From NCBI RefSeq assembly GCF_023156535.1, contig NZ_JALNMH010000007.1, positions 1-64,000 of the forward strand: a stretch of DNA of 64,000 bases. The letters are read 5' to 3'. Both the position numbers and the translations under genes were made by a program. Positions 16,738 through 25,806 of the stretch are shown piece by piece (within the stretch, counting starts at the first letter, position 1; every line of letters begins with the position of its first letter). Below the pieces are notes generated by a model. It was given only the letters and a program-made list of their open reading frames with translations, was not told the origin of the DNA and searched no databases. The DNA is from Pseudomarimonas salicorniae. GTDB taxonomy: Bacteria; Pseudomonadota; Gammaproteobacteria; Xanthomonadales; Xanthomonadaceae.

Positions 16738-17733
16738 ATGCGAAGCCTGCTCGTTTCCCTGCTCGGCCTGTGCCTGGCCCTGCCCGCCCAAGCCGAATCA
16801 CTGGTGGTCTACAGCGCGCGCATCGAGCCGCTGATCAAGCCTGTGTTCGACCGCTACACGGAAGAGACCGGCGTCCGCATCGAGTTCCTTACCGACAAGG
16901 AGGCCCCGCTGCTCGCACGCCTGCAGGCCGAGGGGGAGCGCACGCCAGCCGACATCTTGATGACCGTGGACGCCGGCAATCTCTGGCAGGCGGCCGAGCG
17001 CGGAGTGCTGGCCCCGCTCGACTCCAAGGTTCTGGAGGCGAACATCCCCGCCCATCTGCGTGACGCTCAGGGCCGCTGGTTCGCCCTGTCTCTGCGCGCG
17101 CGGACGATCCTCTACAACACCGACCAGGTGAACCCCGACACCCTGTCGACCTACGCCGACCTTGCCGAGCCGCGCTGGAAGGGCAAGCTTTGCCTGCGCA
17201 CCTCGAAAAAGGTCTACAACCAGTCCCTGGTCGCTGCCAGCATCGCCGAGCGCGGCGTCGAGGCGACCGAGAAGATGCTCCGCGGCTGGGTCGAGAACCT
17301 CGCCGCCGCGCCCTTCGCCAGCGACGACGAGGTGATCAATGCGGTGGCCAGCGGCCGCTGCGCGGTCGGCATCGTCAACAGCTACTACTTCGGCCGCCAG
17401 CAGCGCGACAACCCGGATATCCAGGCCGCGCTGTACTGGCCTGACCAGGCCGAGGGCCAGCATGGCGTGCACGTCAATGCCTCGGGCGCGGGCGTGACCC
17501 GCCACGCGAAGAACCCGGAACAGGCCAAGCGCTTCCTCGAGTGGCTGTCCAGCGGCGAGGCGCAATCCATGTTTGCTTCCCTCAACATGGAGTTTCCGGC
17601 CAACCCGGCGGTGGCTGCAGCGCCCGAGGTCAAGGCCTGGGGCGACTTCCGCGCCAGCGATTTCCCGATCGCCGACAGCGGCCGGCTGCAGGCCGAGGCC
17701 GTGGCGTTGATGGACCGTGTCGGCTACCGCTGA
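16738..17733 (+). CDS. fbpA: Fe(III) ABC transporter periplasmic binding protein
   Basis: A 331-residue periplasmic ferric-binding protein (FbpA/AfuA/IdiA type). Signal peptide ends LPAQA near residue 19. The mature start ESLVVYSARIEPLIKPVFD is typical. NSYYFGRQQR near residue 220 carries the adjacent tyrosines that ligate ferric iron, and VHVNASGAGVTRHAKNP is the family's C-terminal signature. It starts a three-gene transporter operon and its end overlaps the permease start by 17 bases. Confidence 0.95.
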   Translation: MRSLLVSLLGLCLALPAQAESLVVYSARIEPLIKPVFDRYTEETGVRIEFLTDKEAPLLARLQAEGERTPADILMTVDAGNLWQAAERGVLAPLDSKVLEANIPAHLRDAQGRWFALSLRARTILYNTDQVNPDTLSTYADLAEPRWKGKLCLRTSKKVYNQSLVAASIAERGVEATEKMLRGWVENLAAAPFASDDEVINAVASGRCAVGIVNSYYFGRQQRDNPDIQAALYWPDQAEGQHGVHVNASGAGVTRHAKNPEQAKRFLEWLSSGEAQSMFASLNMEFPANPAVAAAPEVKAWGDFRASDFPIADSGRLQAEAVALMDRVGYR

Positions 17734-19351
17734 ACCTGTTGTTTCCCTGAAACTGCCGACCCGCTGGCCGCAGGCCGGTCGGGTCGGCTGGATCGGGCTG
17801 GCCTGGCTGCTCTGCCTGCCGACCCTGATTCCACTGATGGCCACCCTGTTCGGCGCGCTCCAGGCCGAGCCCGATGTGCTGGAGCACCTGACCTCGGTCG
17901 TCTTGCCGCGGGTGGCGGTCAACAGCTTCTGGCTGGTGCTGGGCGTCGCCGCGGGCAGCGCCCTGCTCGGCACCGCGCTCGCGGCCCTGGTGGCCCTGAC
18001 CGAATTCCCCGGGCGGCGCTGGTTCGCCTGGCTTCTGATGCTGCCGCTGGCGATGCCGGCCTATGTCGCCGCCGTGGCCCTGATCGGGCTCTTCGATTAC
18101 GCCGGCCCCATCGCCACCGTGCTTCGCGGCTGGGGTCTCGAAACCTGGCCCGAGTTCCGCTCGCGCTGGGGCGTCACCCTCACCCTGATCCTGACCCTGT
18201 ATCCCTACGTCTACCTGATTGCGCGTGGCGCCTTCGCCAGTCAGGGCGCTCGCGCGCTGGAGGCCGCGCGGGCGCTGGGCATGGGCCCGCTGCGCGCATT
18301 CCTGCGCGCGGCCCTGCCGATGGCCCGGCCGTTCATCGCCGCCGGCACCCTGCTGGTGGCCATGGAAACGCTGGCCGATTTCGGCACCGTCGCCGCCTTC
18401 AACTACGACACCTTCACCAGCGCGATCTACAAGGCCTGGTTCGCGATGTTCTCGATCGAGGCCGCGCTGGCCGTCGCCGGCTTCATGCTGCTCGGCGTGC
18501 TGGCCCTGATCGCACTCGAGACCTGGAGCCGCCGCGCCCAGCGCTTCCACCAGGTGGGCCACCGTGGCCCGGTCTCGCGCGCCGGGCTCGGCCGCTGGCG
18601 CTGGGCGGCCTCGGCCTTTTGTGCCGGCGTGCTGGGGCTGGCCTTCGTGGTGCCGATGGCGCGACTTGCCTGGCTGGCCTGGCCCAGGCTGGACACCCTG
18701 GGCAGCCGCGATCTCGGCATCGCCGGCAACTCGGTTCTGCTCGCGCTGCTGGCCGCCGCGCTCACGGTCGGCGTGGCGATGGCCCTGTCCCTGCTCTGCC
18801 GCAAGGCGCCGGGCACCGCGACACGAAGCGCGACCCGCATCGCCACGCTCGGCTACGGGCTGCCCGGCGCCCTGCTGGCGGTGGGGCTCTACGTGCCGGT
18901 GACCCTGATGCTCAATCGGCTGGCCGACTGGGCCGGCTGGCAGGGCGTCGCCCAGGGGGGCCTGGGTCTGCTGCTGGTCGCCTACGCCGTGCGTTTCACC
19001 GCTGTTGCCCACGCCCCGGTCGAATCGGCCTGGCTGCGCATCCGCCCCAGCCTGCTGGAGTCAGCCCGCGGCATGGGGGTATCCGGCTGGCGCCTGCTGC
19101 GCGGCGTGCATCTTCCGCTGCTGCGCAGCGGCCTGCTAACCGCCGCCCTGCTGGTGGTGGTCGACGTGATGAAGGAGATGCCGATCACCCTGATGACGCG
19201 GCCCTTCGGCTGGGACACGCTGGCCACCCGCGTGTTCGAATTCAGCAACGAGGGTCAATGGGCCGAAGCTGCGCTGCCTTCGATTGCCATCGTGGTGGTC
19301 GGGCTGCTGCCGGTGTTGTGGCTGGAAAGAAGGATGCAGGATGCGCCTTGA
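17717..19351 (+). CDS. fbpB: Fe(III) ABC transporter permease
   Basis: A 544-residue integral membrane permease with about 12 helices, made of two fused BPD_transp_1 halves. Each half has an EAA loop: ALEAARALGMGPLRAFLRA in the first and LLESARGMGVSGWRLLRGV in the second; these dock onto the ATPase. This duplicated arrangement is characteristic of FbpB/SfuB iron permeases. It starts at GTG 17717 inside fbpA, and its end overlaps fbpC by 11 bases. Confidence 0.94.
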   Translation: MSATAEPVVSLKLPTRWPQAGRVGWIGLAWLLCLPTLIPLMATLFGALQAEPDVLEHLTSVVLPRVAVNSFWLVLGVAAGSALLGTALAALVALTEFPGRRWFAWLLMLPLAMPAYVAAVALIGLFDYAGPIATVLRGWGLETWPEFRSRWGVTLTLILTLYPYVYLIARGAFASQGARALEAARALGMGPLRAFLRAALPMARPFIAAGTLLVAMETLADFGTVAAFNYDTFTSAIYKAWFAMFSIEAALAVAGFMLLGVLALIALETWSRRAQRFHQVGHRGPVSRAGLGRWRWAASAFCAGVLGLAFVVPMARLAWLAWPRLDTLGSRDLGIAGNSVLLALLAAALTVGVAMALSLLCRKAPGTATRSATRIATLGYGLPGALLAVGLYVPVTLMLNRLADWAGWQGVAQGGLGLLLVAYAVRFTAVAHAPVESAWLRIRPSLLESARGMGVSGWRLLRGVHLPLLRSGLLTAALLVVVDVMKEMPITLMTRPFGWDTLATRVFEFSNEGQWAEAALPSIAIVVVGLLPVLWLERRMQDAP

Positions 19352-20399
19352 GTTGGATCAGGTGGCGGTGGGCTATGAGGGCCGCGAAGTCGCCGGCGAG
19401 GTCACCCTGGCAGTGGAGCCGGGGCAGATCGCCTGCCTACTGGGCCCATCGGGCTCGGGCAAGACCACGGTGCTGCGCGCCATCGCCGGTTTCGAACCGC
19501 TGCTGCGGGGGCGCATCCTCGGCGATGGCGAGCTGCTGAGCGGCCAGGGCCGACAGGTACCGCCGGAACGCCGTGGCATCGGCCTCGTGTTCCAGGACTT
19601 CGCCCTGCTGCCGCACCTGAGCTGTCGCGACAATGTCGGCTTCGGCCTTTTCGCGCTGCCGAGGGCGCAGCGGCGCCAGCGGGTCGATGAGCTGCTCGAG
19701 GTGGTCGGGCTGACCGCGCATGCCGGGCGCTATCCGCACGAGCTGTCCGGAGGCATGCAGCAGCGCGTGGCCCTGGCCCGCGCACTGGCCCCCCAGCCGC
19801 GCCTGCTCCTGCTGGACGAACCCTTCTCCAGCCTCGACCCCGACCTGCGCGAAAAGCTGTCCCTCGACGTGCGGCTGATCCTCAAACAGCAGGGCAGCAC
19901 CGCCCTGCTGGTCACCCACTCGCAGGCCGAGGCCTTCGCCATGGCCGACCAGGTCGGCGTGCTCAGCGGCGGCCGCCTGCGCCAATGGGCCAGCGCCTAC
20001 GAGCTCTACCACCGCCCCGCCTCGCGCGAGGTCGCGCAGTTCATCGGCGAGAAGATCTGGCTGCGCGGACGGGTGGCGCCGGACGGCCGCATCGCCACCA
20101 CGCTGGCCCTGCTGCAGCCCCGCGCGACCGGCTTCACGCCCGGCCAGCAGGTCGACGTGTTGCTGCGTCCGGACGACATCATCCACGACGACGCCAGCCC
20201 GCTGCAGGCCCGCGTGGTCGAACGCACCTTCCGCGGCTCGGAGTTCCTGTACACGCTCGCCCTGGACGACGGCACGCGACTGCTTTCGCTGGTGCCCTCG
20301 CACCACGACCACGCCATCGACCAGAAGATCGGCATCCGGCTCGATCTGGAGCATGTGGTGGTGTTTGGGGTGGATGAGGGCTCAGGGCTCAGAGGCTAG
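19341..20399 (+). CDS. fbpC: Fe(III) ABC transporter ATP-binding protein
   Basis: A 352-residue ATPase. Walker A is GPSGSGKTT, Q-loop FQDFALLPHLS, signature LSGGMQQRVALARAL, Walker B LLLLDEPFSSLD and H-loop LVTHSQAEAF. A C-terminal TOBE-like regulatory domain follows (VDVLLRPDDIIHDD). I start at the ATG 19341; the frame is open further up but only over fbpB. Oddly, the last codons (GSGLRG-stop) are written in a GGGCTCA heptamer array, so the repeat supplies the C-terminus. Confidence 0.95.
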   Translation: MRLELDQVAVGYEGREVAGEVTLAVEPGQIACLLGPSGSGKTTVLRAIAGFEPLLRGRILGDGELLSGQGRQVPPERRGIGLVFQDFALLPHLSCRDNVGFGLFALPRAQRRQRVDELLEVVGLTAHAGRYPHELSGGMQQRVALARALAPQPRLLLLDEPFSSLDPDLREKLSLDVRLILKQQGSTALLVTHSQAEAFAMADQVGVLSGGRLRQWASAYELYHRPASREVAQFIGEKIWLRGRVAPDGRIATTLALLQPRATGFTPGQQVDVLLRPDDIIHDDASPLQARVVERTFRGSEFLYTLALDDGTRLLSLVPSHHDHAIDQKIGIRLDLEHVVVFGVDEGSGLRG

Positions 20400-20462
20400 G
20401 GTTCGCCCGCTGCGCGGGCCGCCTTCGCTTCGCTCGGTCAGGGCTCAGGGCTCAGGGCTCAG
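20377..20462. repeat. GGGCTCA heptamer array with hairpin core
   Basis: GGGCTCA units lie on both sides of a core reading CCCGCTGCGCGGGCC...TTCGCTTCGCTCGGTC (20407-20439). The core's exact reverse complement recurs at 29522-29556, also beside CCCTGAG units. The array begins inside the 3' end of fbpC. Confidence 0.85.
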
Positions 20463-20496
20463 GAAGGCAGCATGCGGCGATCCGGGGGCTTCAGCG

Positions 20497-20526
20497 CGGT
20501 CCCGAGTCCCGAGTCCCGAGTCCCAG
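20497..20526. repeat. CCCGAGT heptamer array
   Basis: About four tandem CCCGAGT units, 35 bases after the GGGCTCA array. The same unit occurs on the other strand as GGGACTC at 48431-48454. The rest of 20400-20587 holds nothing else recognisable. Confidence 0.8.
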
Positions 20527-20587
20527 CTCCCCGCCCCTGCCCTTCCCCACTCCGGCAGAATAACCGCCTCGTCCCAAGGAGCCGCCC

Positions 20588-21781
20588 ATGTCTTCCGCCA
20601 TCCAGCGCTACGCCGCCGAACTCGACAGCATCCGCGAGCAGGGGCTGTTCAAGCGCGAGCGCGTCATCACCTCGCCGCAGTCGGCCGAGATCAGCCTGGC
20701 CGATGGCCGCCGGGTGCTGAACTTCTGTGCCAACAACTATCTGGGCCTTGCCGACCATCCGGCGGTGATCGAGGCGGCCAAGCAGGCGCTGGACAGCCAC
20801 GGCTTCGGCATGGCCAGCGTGCGATTCATCTGCGGCACGCAGGACCTGCACAAGGAACTTGAGGCGAAGATTTCGGCCTTTTTCGGCAAGCAGGACACCA
20901 TCCTCTACGCCGCCTGCTTCGACGCCAACGGCGGGCTCTACGAGCCGCTGCTGGGCGAGGAGGACGCGATCATCTCCGACGCCCTGAACCACGCCTCGAT
21001 CATCGACGGCGTTCGCCTGTGCAAGGCCAAGCGCTATCGCTATGCCAACTGCGACATGGCCGACCTCGAGAAACAGCTGCAGCAGGCCCGCGCCGACGGC
21101 GTGCGCGACATCCTGATCACCACCGACGGGGTGTTCTCGATGGATGGCTTCATCGCCCCGCTGGACGAGATCACCCGCCTGGCGGGGAAGTACGACGCCC
21201 TGGTCCATATCGACGAATGCCACGCCACCGGCTTCCTGGGCGAGCACGGCCGCGGCTCGGCCGAGGTCAAGGGCGTCCTCGACCGCATCGACATCATCAC
21301 CGGCACCCTCGGCAAGGCGCTGGGCGGCGCGCTGGGCGGCTTCACGACCGGCCGCGCCGAGGTCATCGAGATGCTGCGCCAGCGCTCGCGGCCCTACCTG
21401 TTCTCCAACTCCCTGCCGCCGCACGTGGTGGCCGCCGGAACCAAGGTGTTCGAGATGCTGGCCGCGGCCGGCGAGCTGCGCGGCAAGCTGCGCGACAACA
21501 CCGCCTATTTCCGCCAGCGGATGAGCGAGGCCGGCTTCGACCTCAAGCCCGGCGAGCACCCGATCGTGCCGGTCATGCTGTACGACGCCCCGCTGGCGCA
21601 GCGCTTCGCCGAGCGCCTGCTCGAGGAGGGCATCTACGCGATCGGCTTCTTCTACCCGGTCGTGCCCAAGGGCCAGGCACGCATCCGCACCCAGATGAGC
21701 GCGGCGCACTCGCGCGAACAGCTGGATCGCGCCATCGACGCCTTCATCCGCGTTGGCAAGGAGCTGGGGCAGCTCGGCTAG
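20588..21781 (+). CDS. kbl: Glycine C-acetyltransferase (2-amino-3-ketobutyrate CoA ligase)
   Basis: PLP enzyme joining glycine and acetyl-CoA, or cleaving 2-amino-3-ketobutyrate, in threonine degradation. The 397 residues compare with 398 in E. coli. [34 protein letters not shown] and [17 protein letters not shown] are diagnostic. [13 protein letters not shown] contains the PLP lysine. RBS AAGGAG precedes the ATG. The usual partner tdh (threonine dehydrogenase) is not adjacent. Confidence 0.97.
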   Translation: MSSAIQRYAAELDSIREQGLFKRERVITSPQSAEISLADGRRVLNFCANNYLGLADHPAVIEAAKQALDSHGFGMASVRFICGTQDLHKELEAKISAFFGKQDTILYAACFDANGGLYEPLLGEEDAIISDALNHASIIDGVRLCKAKRYRYANCDMADLEKQLQQARADGVRDILITTDGVFSMDGFIAPLDEITRLAGKYDALVHIDECHATGFLGEHGRGSAEVKGVLDRIDIITGTLGKALGGALGGFTTGRAEVIEMLRQRSRPYLFSNSLPPHVVAAGTKVFEMLAAAGELRGKLRDNTAYFRQRMSEAGFDLKPGEHPIVPVMLYDAPLAQRFAERLLEEGIYAIGFFYPVVPKGQARIRTQMSAAHSREQLDRAIDAFIRVGKELGQLG

Positions 21782-21880
21782 CCGGGCACTCCCCCGCCCC
21801 GACTTGCGTCGCCCCGCCGCGAACGTGAAGATGCCTGTTGCCGCCCCGCGTGGGGCCAGCGGACTCCAGGAGTGGCGTTG

Positions 21881-23182
21881 ATGAGCGATCGGCAGGCAGC
21901 CGGCGGATCCGGGCAGCGGGCGACCATCCTGCTGGTGGAGAACGCCAAACTGTTCCACCAGATGGTGGGCGAGGCCCTCGGTGAGCGCCTCGACATCGAC
22001 CTGATCCACGCCCACAGTCTTGCCGAGGCTGCGCAGGCCATCGAGAAGCACGGCCATCTCACCCTGGTGCTGACCGGACTCGTGCTCTCCGACGGCGATC
22101 AGGAAAAGATCGTCGACTTCTTCCTTTCGCGGCAGCTGCCCACGGTCATCGTCACCGGGGTCTTCGACGAGGAGGTTCGCAAGCGCCTGCTTGAGCGGCC
22201 GATCATCGACTACGTGCTGAAGAACGCGCCGGGCGCGGTCGACTATCTGGTCTGGCTGGTGCAGCGCCTCGACCGCAATCGCCGCATTACCGCCCTGGTG
22301 GTCGACGACGCTGCCTCGGCACGCATGCACGCCAGTTCCCTGCTGCGGCTCTATGGCTTCCAGGTAGTCGAAGCCGAGGGCGGCGAGCAGGGTCTGAAGA
22401 AGCTGACCGAGGACCCGACCATCCGTCTGGTGATCACCGACCAGGAGATGCCCGGGATGGACGGCGTCGAGTTCACCCGGCGCCTGCGCGCCCAGCACCC
22501 GCGCGACACCGTCTCGGTGATCGGCGTTTCGGGCGCAGGGCGCAGCACCCTGGTGGCGCAGTTCCTCAAGAATGGCGCCAACGACTTCCTGCACAAGCCG
22601 TTCTCGCGCGAGGAATTCTTCTGCCGCGTCTCGCAGAACGTCGAGAACCTCGAGCTGATCGGTTCGCTGCAGGACCTCGCCACCAAGGACTTCCTCACCG
22701 GGCTCGCCAACCGCCGGCACTTCTTCGCCCGGGGTGCGGAGCTGATGGCCCAGGCCAAGGCGGGCAAGCGCCGGGCCTGCGTGGCCATGCTCGACATCGA
22801 CCTGTTCAAGCGCATCAACGACACCTACGGCCATGATGGTGGCGACGTCGCGCTGAAGGCGGTGGCCTCCGCCCTGGCACGCTTCGCCCGCCCGCAGGAC
22901 CTGGTCGCCCGGTTTGGCGGCGAGGAGTTCGCCGTGATCGCCATGGATCTCGGCGAAACCGAGTCGGAATACTTCTTCGAGGGACTGCGGGCGCGGATCG
23001 AGAATCTCGCCGTGCAGTTCGGCGAGCACCGCATCCCGGTCACCACCAGCATCGGCGTCTGCGTCGACCGCCTCGACTCGCTGGACGCCATGCTGACCGA
23101 AGCCGACCGCCTGCTCTATCTCGCCAAGGCCGGCGGCCGCAACCAGGTGCGACGGAGCAACGATCCGGCCAACGCTGCCTGA
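21881..23182 (+). CDS. REC-REC-GGDEF diguanylate cyclase
   Basis: A 433-residue cytoplasmic response regulator predicted to make cyclic di-GMP. The first receiver (about 15-125) has lost its phosphate acceptor: LVLTGLVLS stands where the Asp should be. The second receiver (about 137-255) is intact, with VVDD at 140-143, acceptor Asp187 in ITDQEMPGMDG and Lys239 in LHKPF. The GGDEF domain keeps the active GGEEF (346-350) and an RxxD inhibitory site (RPQD, 337-340). I chose ATG 21881 because CAGGAG sits at the right distance; GTG 21872 is also in frame. No kinase gene is adjacent. Confidence 0.92.
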   Translation: MSDRQAAGGSGQRATILLVENAKLFHQMVGEALGERLDIDLIHAHSLAEAAQAIEKHGHLTLVLTGLVLSDGDQEKIVDFFLSRQLPTVIVTGVFDEEVRKRLLERPIIDYVLKNAPGAVDYLVWLVQRLDRNRRITALVVDDAASARMHASSLLRLYGFQVVEAEGGEQGLKKLTEDPTIRLVITDQEMPGMDGVEFTRRLRAQHPRDTVSVIGVSGAGRSTLVAQFLKNGANDFLHKPFSREEFFCRVSQNVENLELIGSLQDLATKDFLTGLANRRHFFARGAELMAQAKAGKRRACVAMLDIDLFKRINDTYGHDGGDVALKAVASALARFARPQDLVARFGGEEFAVIAMDLGETESEYFFEGLRARIENLAVQFGEHRIPVTTSIGVCVDRLDSLDAMLTEADRLLYLAKAGGRNQVRRSNDPANAA

Positions 23183-23222
23183 ATCCATCCCCGCCGACCC
23201 CATCCCCGCCGAGGAGGCCCCC

Positions 23223-24368
23223 ATGGCAACGCTCCGCACACTCTCCCTTTCCCTGATCGCGGCCCTCACGCTGTCTGCCTGTGGCAGTGGCCAGCCACCG
23301 ACGCAGGATGCGGACGGGGCGCCCGCCGAGCGCGCCGCCGAACAGGTGGTCAATGTCTACAACTGGTCGGACTACGTCGCCGAGGACACCCTGGCCAATT
23401 TCCGCGCGGCCACCGGCATCCGCGCGGTCTACGACGTCTATGACGGCAACGAGATCCTCGAAGCCAAGCTGATGGCCCGCAACAGCGGCTATGACGTGGT
23501 CTTCCCCTCGGCCCGCCCCTTCGCCGAGCGGCATGTCGCCGCGGGCATCTACCAGCCGCTGGACCGCAGCAAGCTGCCGAACTGGCAGCACCTTGATCCC
23601 AAGGTGCTCGAGGGCCTGTCCAGCATCGACCCGGGCAACCGGCACCTGGTGCCCTACATGTGGGGCACCACCGGGCTCGGGATCAACGTCGCCAAGGTGA
23701 AGGAAGCCCTTGGCGAGGAGGTCGCCCTGGATAGCTGGGCCCTGCTCTTCGACCCCGCCCACGCCGGGAAGCTGGCCGCCTGCGGAATCGCCGTGCTGGA
23801 TGACGACCAGGAAGCCTTCGGCGCCGCCCTGATCCACCTTGGCCGCGATCCCAACGCCCAGGCCGAGGACGAGCGCGAGGTGGTCGGCGATCTCTACTCG
23901 AAGATCCGCCCACACGTCCGCTACTTCCATTCCAGCAAGTACATCGACGACCTCGCCAACGGCGACCTGTGCCTGGCCATGGGCTATTCCGGCGATGTCT
24001 TCCAGGCCCGCGACCGCGCCGCCGAGGCCGGCAACGGGGTCGAGATCGAGTACATCATCCCGAAGGAAGGCGCGCTGCGCTGGGTCGATGTCATGGCGGT
24101 GCCGGTCGACGCGCCGCACCCCGAGCAGGCCCACGCCTTCATCAACTACCTGCTTGATCCCAAGGTCATCGCCTCGATCACCGACTATGTGGCCTATGCC
24201 AATCCCAACCTCGCTGCCCGGCCGCTGATGGACCCCGAGATCGCCGGCGATCCGGGCATCTATCCGCCGGACGAGGTCATGGCCAAGCTGGTGGATCCGA
24301 AAACCCTGCCCAACGAGCAGCAGCGCGAACGGGTCCGCGCCTGGACCTCGATCAAGACCGGGCGCTGA
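23223..24368 (+). CDS. potF: Polyamine ABC transporter binding lipoprotein (PotF-like)
   Basis: A 381-residue spermidine/putrescine-binding protein. The signal ends in the lipobox LSAC (Cys at about 20), so it is lipid-anchored. VVNVYNWSDYVAEDTL is the classic PotD/PotF start, and YDGNEILEAKLMARNSGYDVVFPSA and YMWGTTGLGINVAKV are PotF signatures. No ATPase or permease gene follows, so transport partners must lie elsewhere, or the protein has a sensing role. It follows the GGDEF gene by 40 bases and may be co-transcribed with it. Confidence 0.92.
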   Translation: MATLRTLSLSLIAALTLSACGSGQPPTQDADGAPAERAAEQVVNVYNWSDYVAEDTLANFRAATGIRAVYDVYDGNEILEAKLMARNSGYDVVFPSARPFAERHVAAGIYQPLDRSKLPNWQHLDPKVLEGLSSIDPGNRHLVPYMWGTTGLGINVAKVKEALGEEVALDSWALLFDPAHAGKLAACGIAVLDDDQEAFGAALIHLGRDPNAQAEDEREVVGDLYSKIRPHVRYFHSSKYIDDLANGDLCLAMGYSGDVFQARDRAAEAGNGVEIEYIIPKEGALRWVDVMAVPVDAPHPEQAHAFINYLLDPKVIASITDYVAYANPNLAARPLMDPEIAGDPGIYPPDEVMAKLVDPKTLPNEQQRERVRAWTSIKTGR

Positions 24369-24499
24369 GCCTCCATGCCGTCATGAATGCGGGCAGATGC
24401 CCGGTCCCGGCGCCCGGGCCGTGTGCGCTCGGTCCAACACAACGGCGGAGGCGCGCTGCCGTGCGCCGGGCTTCGGCGACAGCGGCGAACTGACCCGGA

Positions 24500-25159
24500 T
24501 CAGCGGGCCCGCATCGGCGTCGGCCTGATCCGCTGGCTGCCCGAGCGGGTGAACACCCAGACCGTAGCCGGTGGCATGTTCCGCCATATCACGCTGCCGC
24601 GGCGGGCGGTCAGGGCCAGGTCCTCCAGAACCTCGGTCCTGATCGGGCAGGTCGGACCATAGGTGAACTGGATCAGCCGCCCTTCGCGGGCGAGCACGCG
24701 GAAGGCGGCCTCGACGATCGACTGCTGGGTCTCGCGCCCCATCGACAGCAGACCCAGGCCCGACAGCACCGCGTCAACCGTGCCACCCTCGTCGAATCCG
24801 CAGCGGGCCACGATATCGGGAAGCTCCTTGGCGTCGCCGCAGACCACGTGCGCGTCCGCGAAGCGTTCGGCGAGGTGCTGGTGAAGATCCTCGTTAAGCT
24901 CGAGCACGAGCAGGTCGCGCGGGCGAATGCCGTGGTCGAGCAGCGCCGCGGTGAACACACCCGTGCCGCCGCCCAGCTCGATCACGCGCCGCGTGCCGGT
25001 GGGCAACTCTCCCAGCATCTCGCGCGCCAGATGCTGGCTGGACGGCGAGATAGCCGCGATCGACAAGGGGCTCTTCAGCCACTGCCGGAAGAAGGTCCAG
25101 TGCGCCGGCGCCCCTTCCTCGCCCGGCGCGCCCGGCCAGCGCCCCTTACGCGCCGCCAC
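24500..25159 (-). CDS. Class I SAM-dependent methyltransferase, phospholipid N-methyltransferase-like
   Basis: About 219 residues. WLKSPLSIAAISPSSQHLAREML followed by VIELGGGTGVFTAALLDHG (SAM motif I) and LNEDLHQHLAERF matches PmtA-type or rRNA-dimethylase-like methyltransferases. VDAVLSGLGLLSMG is motif IV, and LIQFTYGP lies in the C-terminal half. I use GTG 25159 as start, since upstream sequence in this frame has no family-like residues; the frame stays open to 25354. Phosphatidylethanolamine methylation is plausible but not proven. Divergent from the next gene. Confidence 0.7.
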   Translation of the reverse strand: MAARKGRWPGAPGEEGAPAHWTFFRQWLKSPLSIAAISPSSQHLAREMLGELPTGTRRVIELGGGTGVFTAALLDHGIRPRDLLVLELNEDLHQHLAERFADAHVVCGDAKELPDIVARCGFDEGGTVDAVLSGLGLLSMGRETQQSIVEAAFRVLAREGRLIQFTYGPTCPIRTEVLEDLALTARRGSVIWRNMPPATVWVFTRSGSQRIRPTPMRAR

Positions 25160-25270
25160 GACAGCATCCGTTCCGGCATGGCGTGCTACAACCACGATGC
25201 ACGTGAAGCTCTCCCTTGGCGCAGAGGCGCCCTGCCCGAGAGCATTGCCGCACTCTCCGGGGAGGTCAAT

Positions 25271-25669
25271 ATGCGCATTCTCATACTCGTCCTGCTCTGC
25301 CTGCCGCTGACCGCCTGGAGCGCCGAACCGCTGCGCCCGGAAGCGCCGGGCCATCGACCGATCCGGCCGATCGGTGACTGCATCGATCCGTCACGGGTTC
25401 GCGGCTTCCATGTCCTGGACAGTCGCACCCTGCTGGTCGATGCCGGGCGGCGCCGATTCCGCGTCGTGCTGTCCTGGAGCTGCAACGAGCTGCACAGCCA
25501 CCGCGGACTGGCCTTCGACACCCGTAATCCGTCGGGACGGGTCTGCGGTGACATCGGCGACGCCGTCCTGCCCCGTGAAGGCAGCGGCGGCATCCTCGGC
25601 CGCTGCGACATCGGCGAGATCAAGCCGATCAGCCCGGAAGAGTGGGAAGGCGAACTGCGCGCGCGCTGA
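25271..25669 (+). CDS. Small secreted protein, DUF6491-like
   Basis: A 132-residue exported protein. Signal MRILILVLLCLPLTAWSAEP, then a single domain beginning GDCIDPSRVRGFHVLDSRTLLVDAG. Four Cys in the mature part, at GDCID, SCNEL, RVCGD and GRCDI, could form two disulfides. The pattern resembles DUF6491, common in Xanthomonadales. It starts at ATG 25271 after GGGGAGG. The reading frame extends far upstream, but only antisense to the methyltransferase. Confidence 0.7.
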   Translation: MRILILVLLCLPLTAWSAEPLRPEAPGHRPIRPIGDCIDPSRVRGFHVLDSRTLLVDAGRRRFRVVLSWSCNELHSHRGLAFDTRNPSGRVCGDIGDAVLPREGSGGILGRCDIGEIKPISPEEWEGELRAR

Positions 25670-25697
25670 ATCCGCGCGGCGGGTTTGGGCGCAAAGC

Positions 25698-25780
25698 AGA
25701 CATCCATAGGGTGCGGCTGGCCGCACCGGGCGTGCCGACCGAACGCCCGTATCGGTGCGCCAAGGCACACGCTATGGGGC
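25698..25780. repeat. R3 repeat, copy A
   Basis: Begins GACATCCATAGGGTGCGGCT, has inner arms GGTGCGGC/GCCGCACC, and ends GGTGCGCCAAGGCACACGCT-ATGGGG. The copy at 40495 is nearly identical. A decayed relative (GCCCGTATCGGTGCACC) lies near 43975. Confidence 0.85.
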
Positions 25781-25806
25781 TTTGCTGACGCCCAACGAAG
25801 TCCGAC

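Noticed and set aside
20377-20526. CRISPR-like array
   Set aside because: Units are only seven bases, tandem and without spacers; no cas genes in the window.
20459-23353. 964-residue open frame on the minus strand
   Set aside because: Antisense to kbl and the GGDEF gene, which have complete motifs; its composition (His/Gln/Val/Gly-rich) is that of a mirrored frame.
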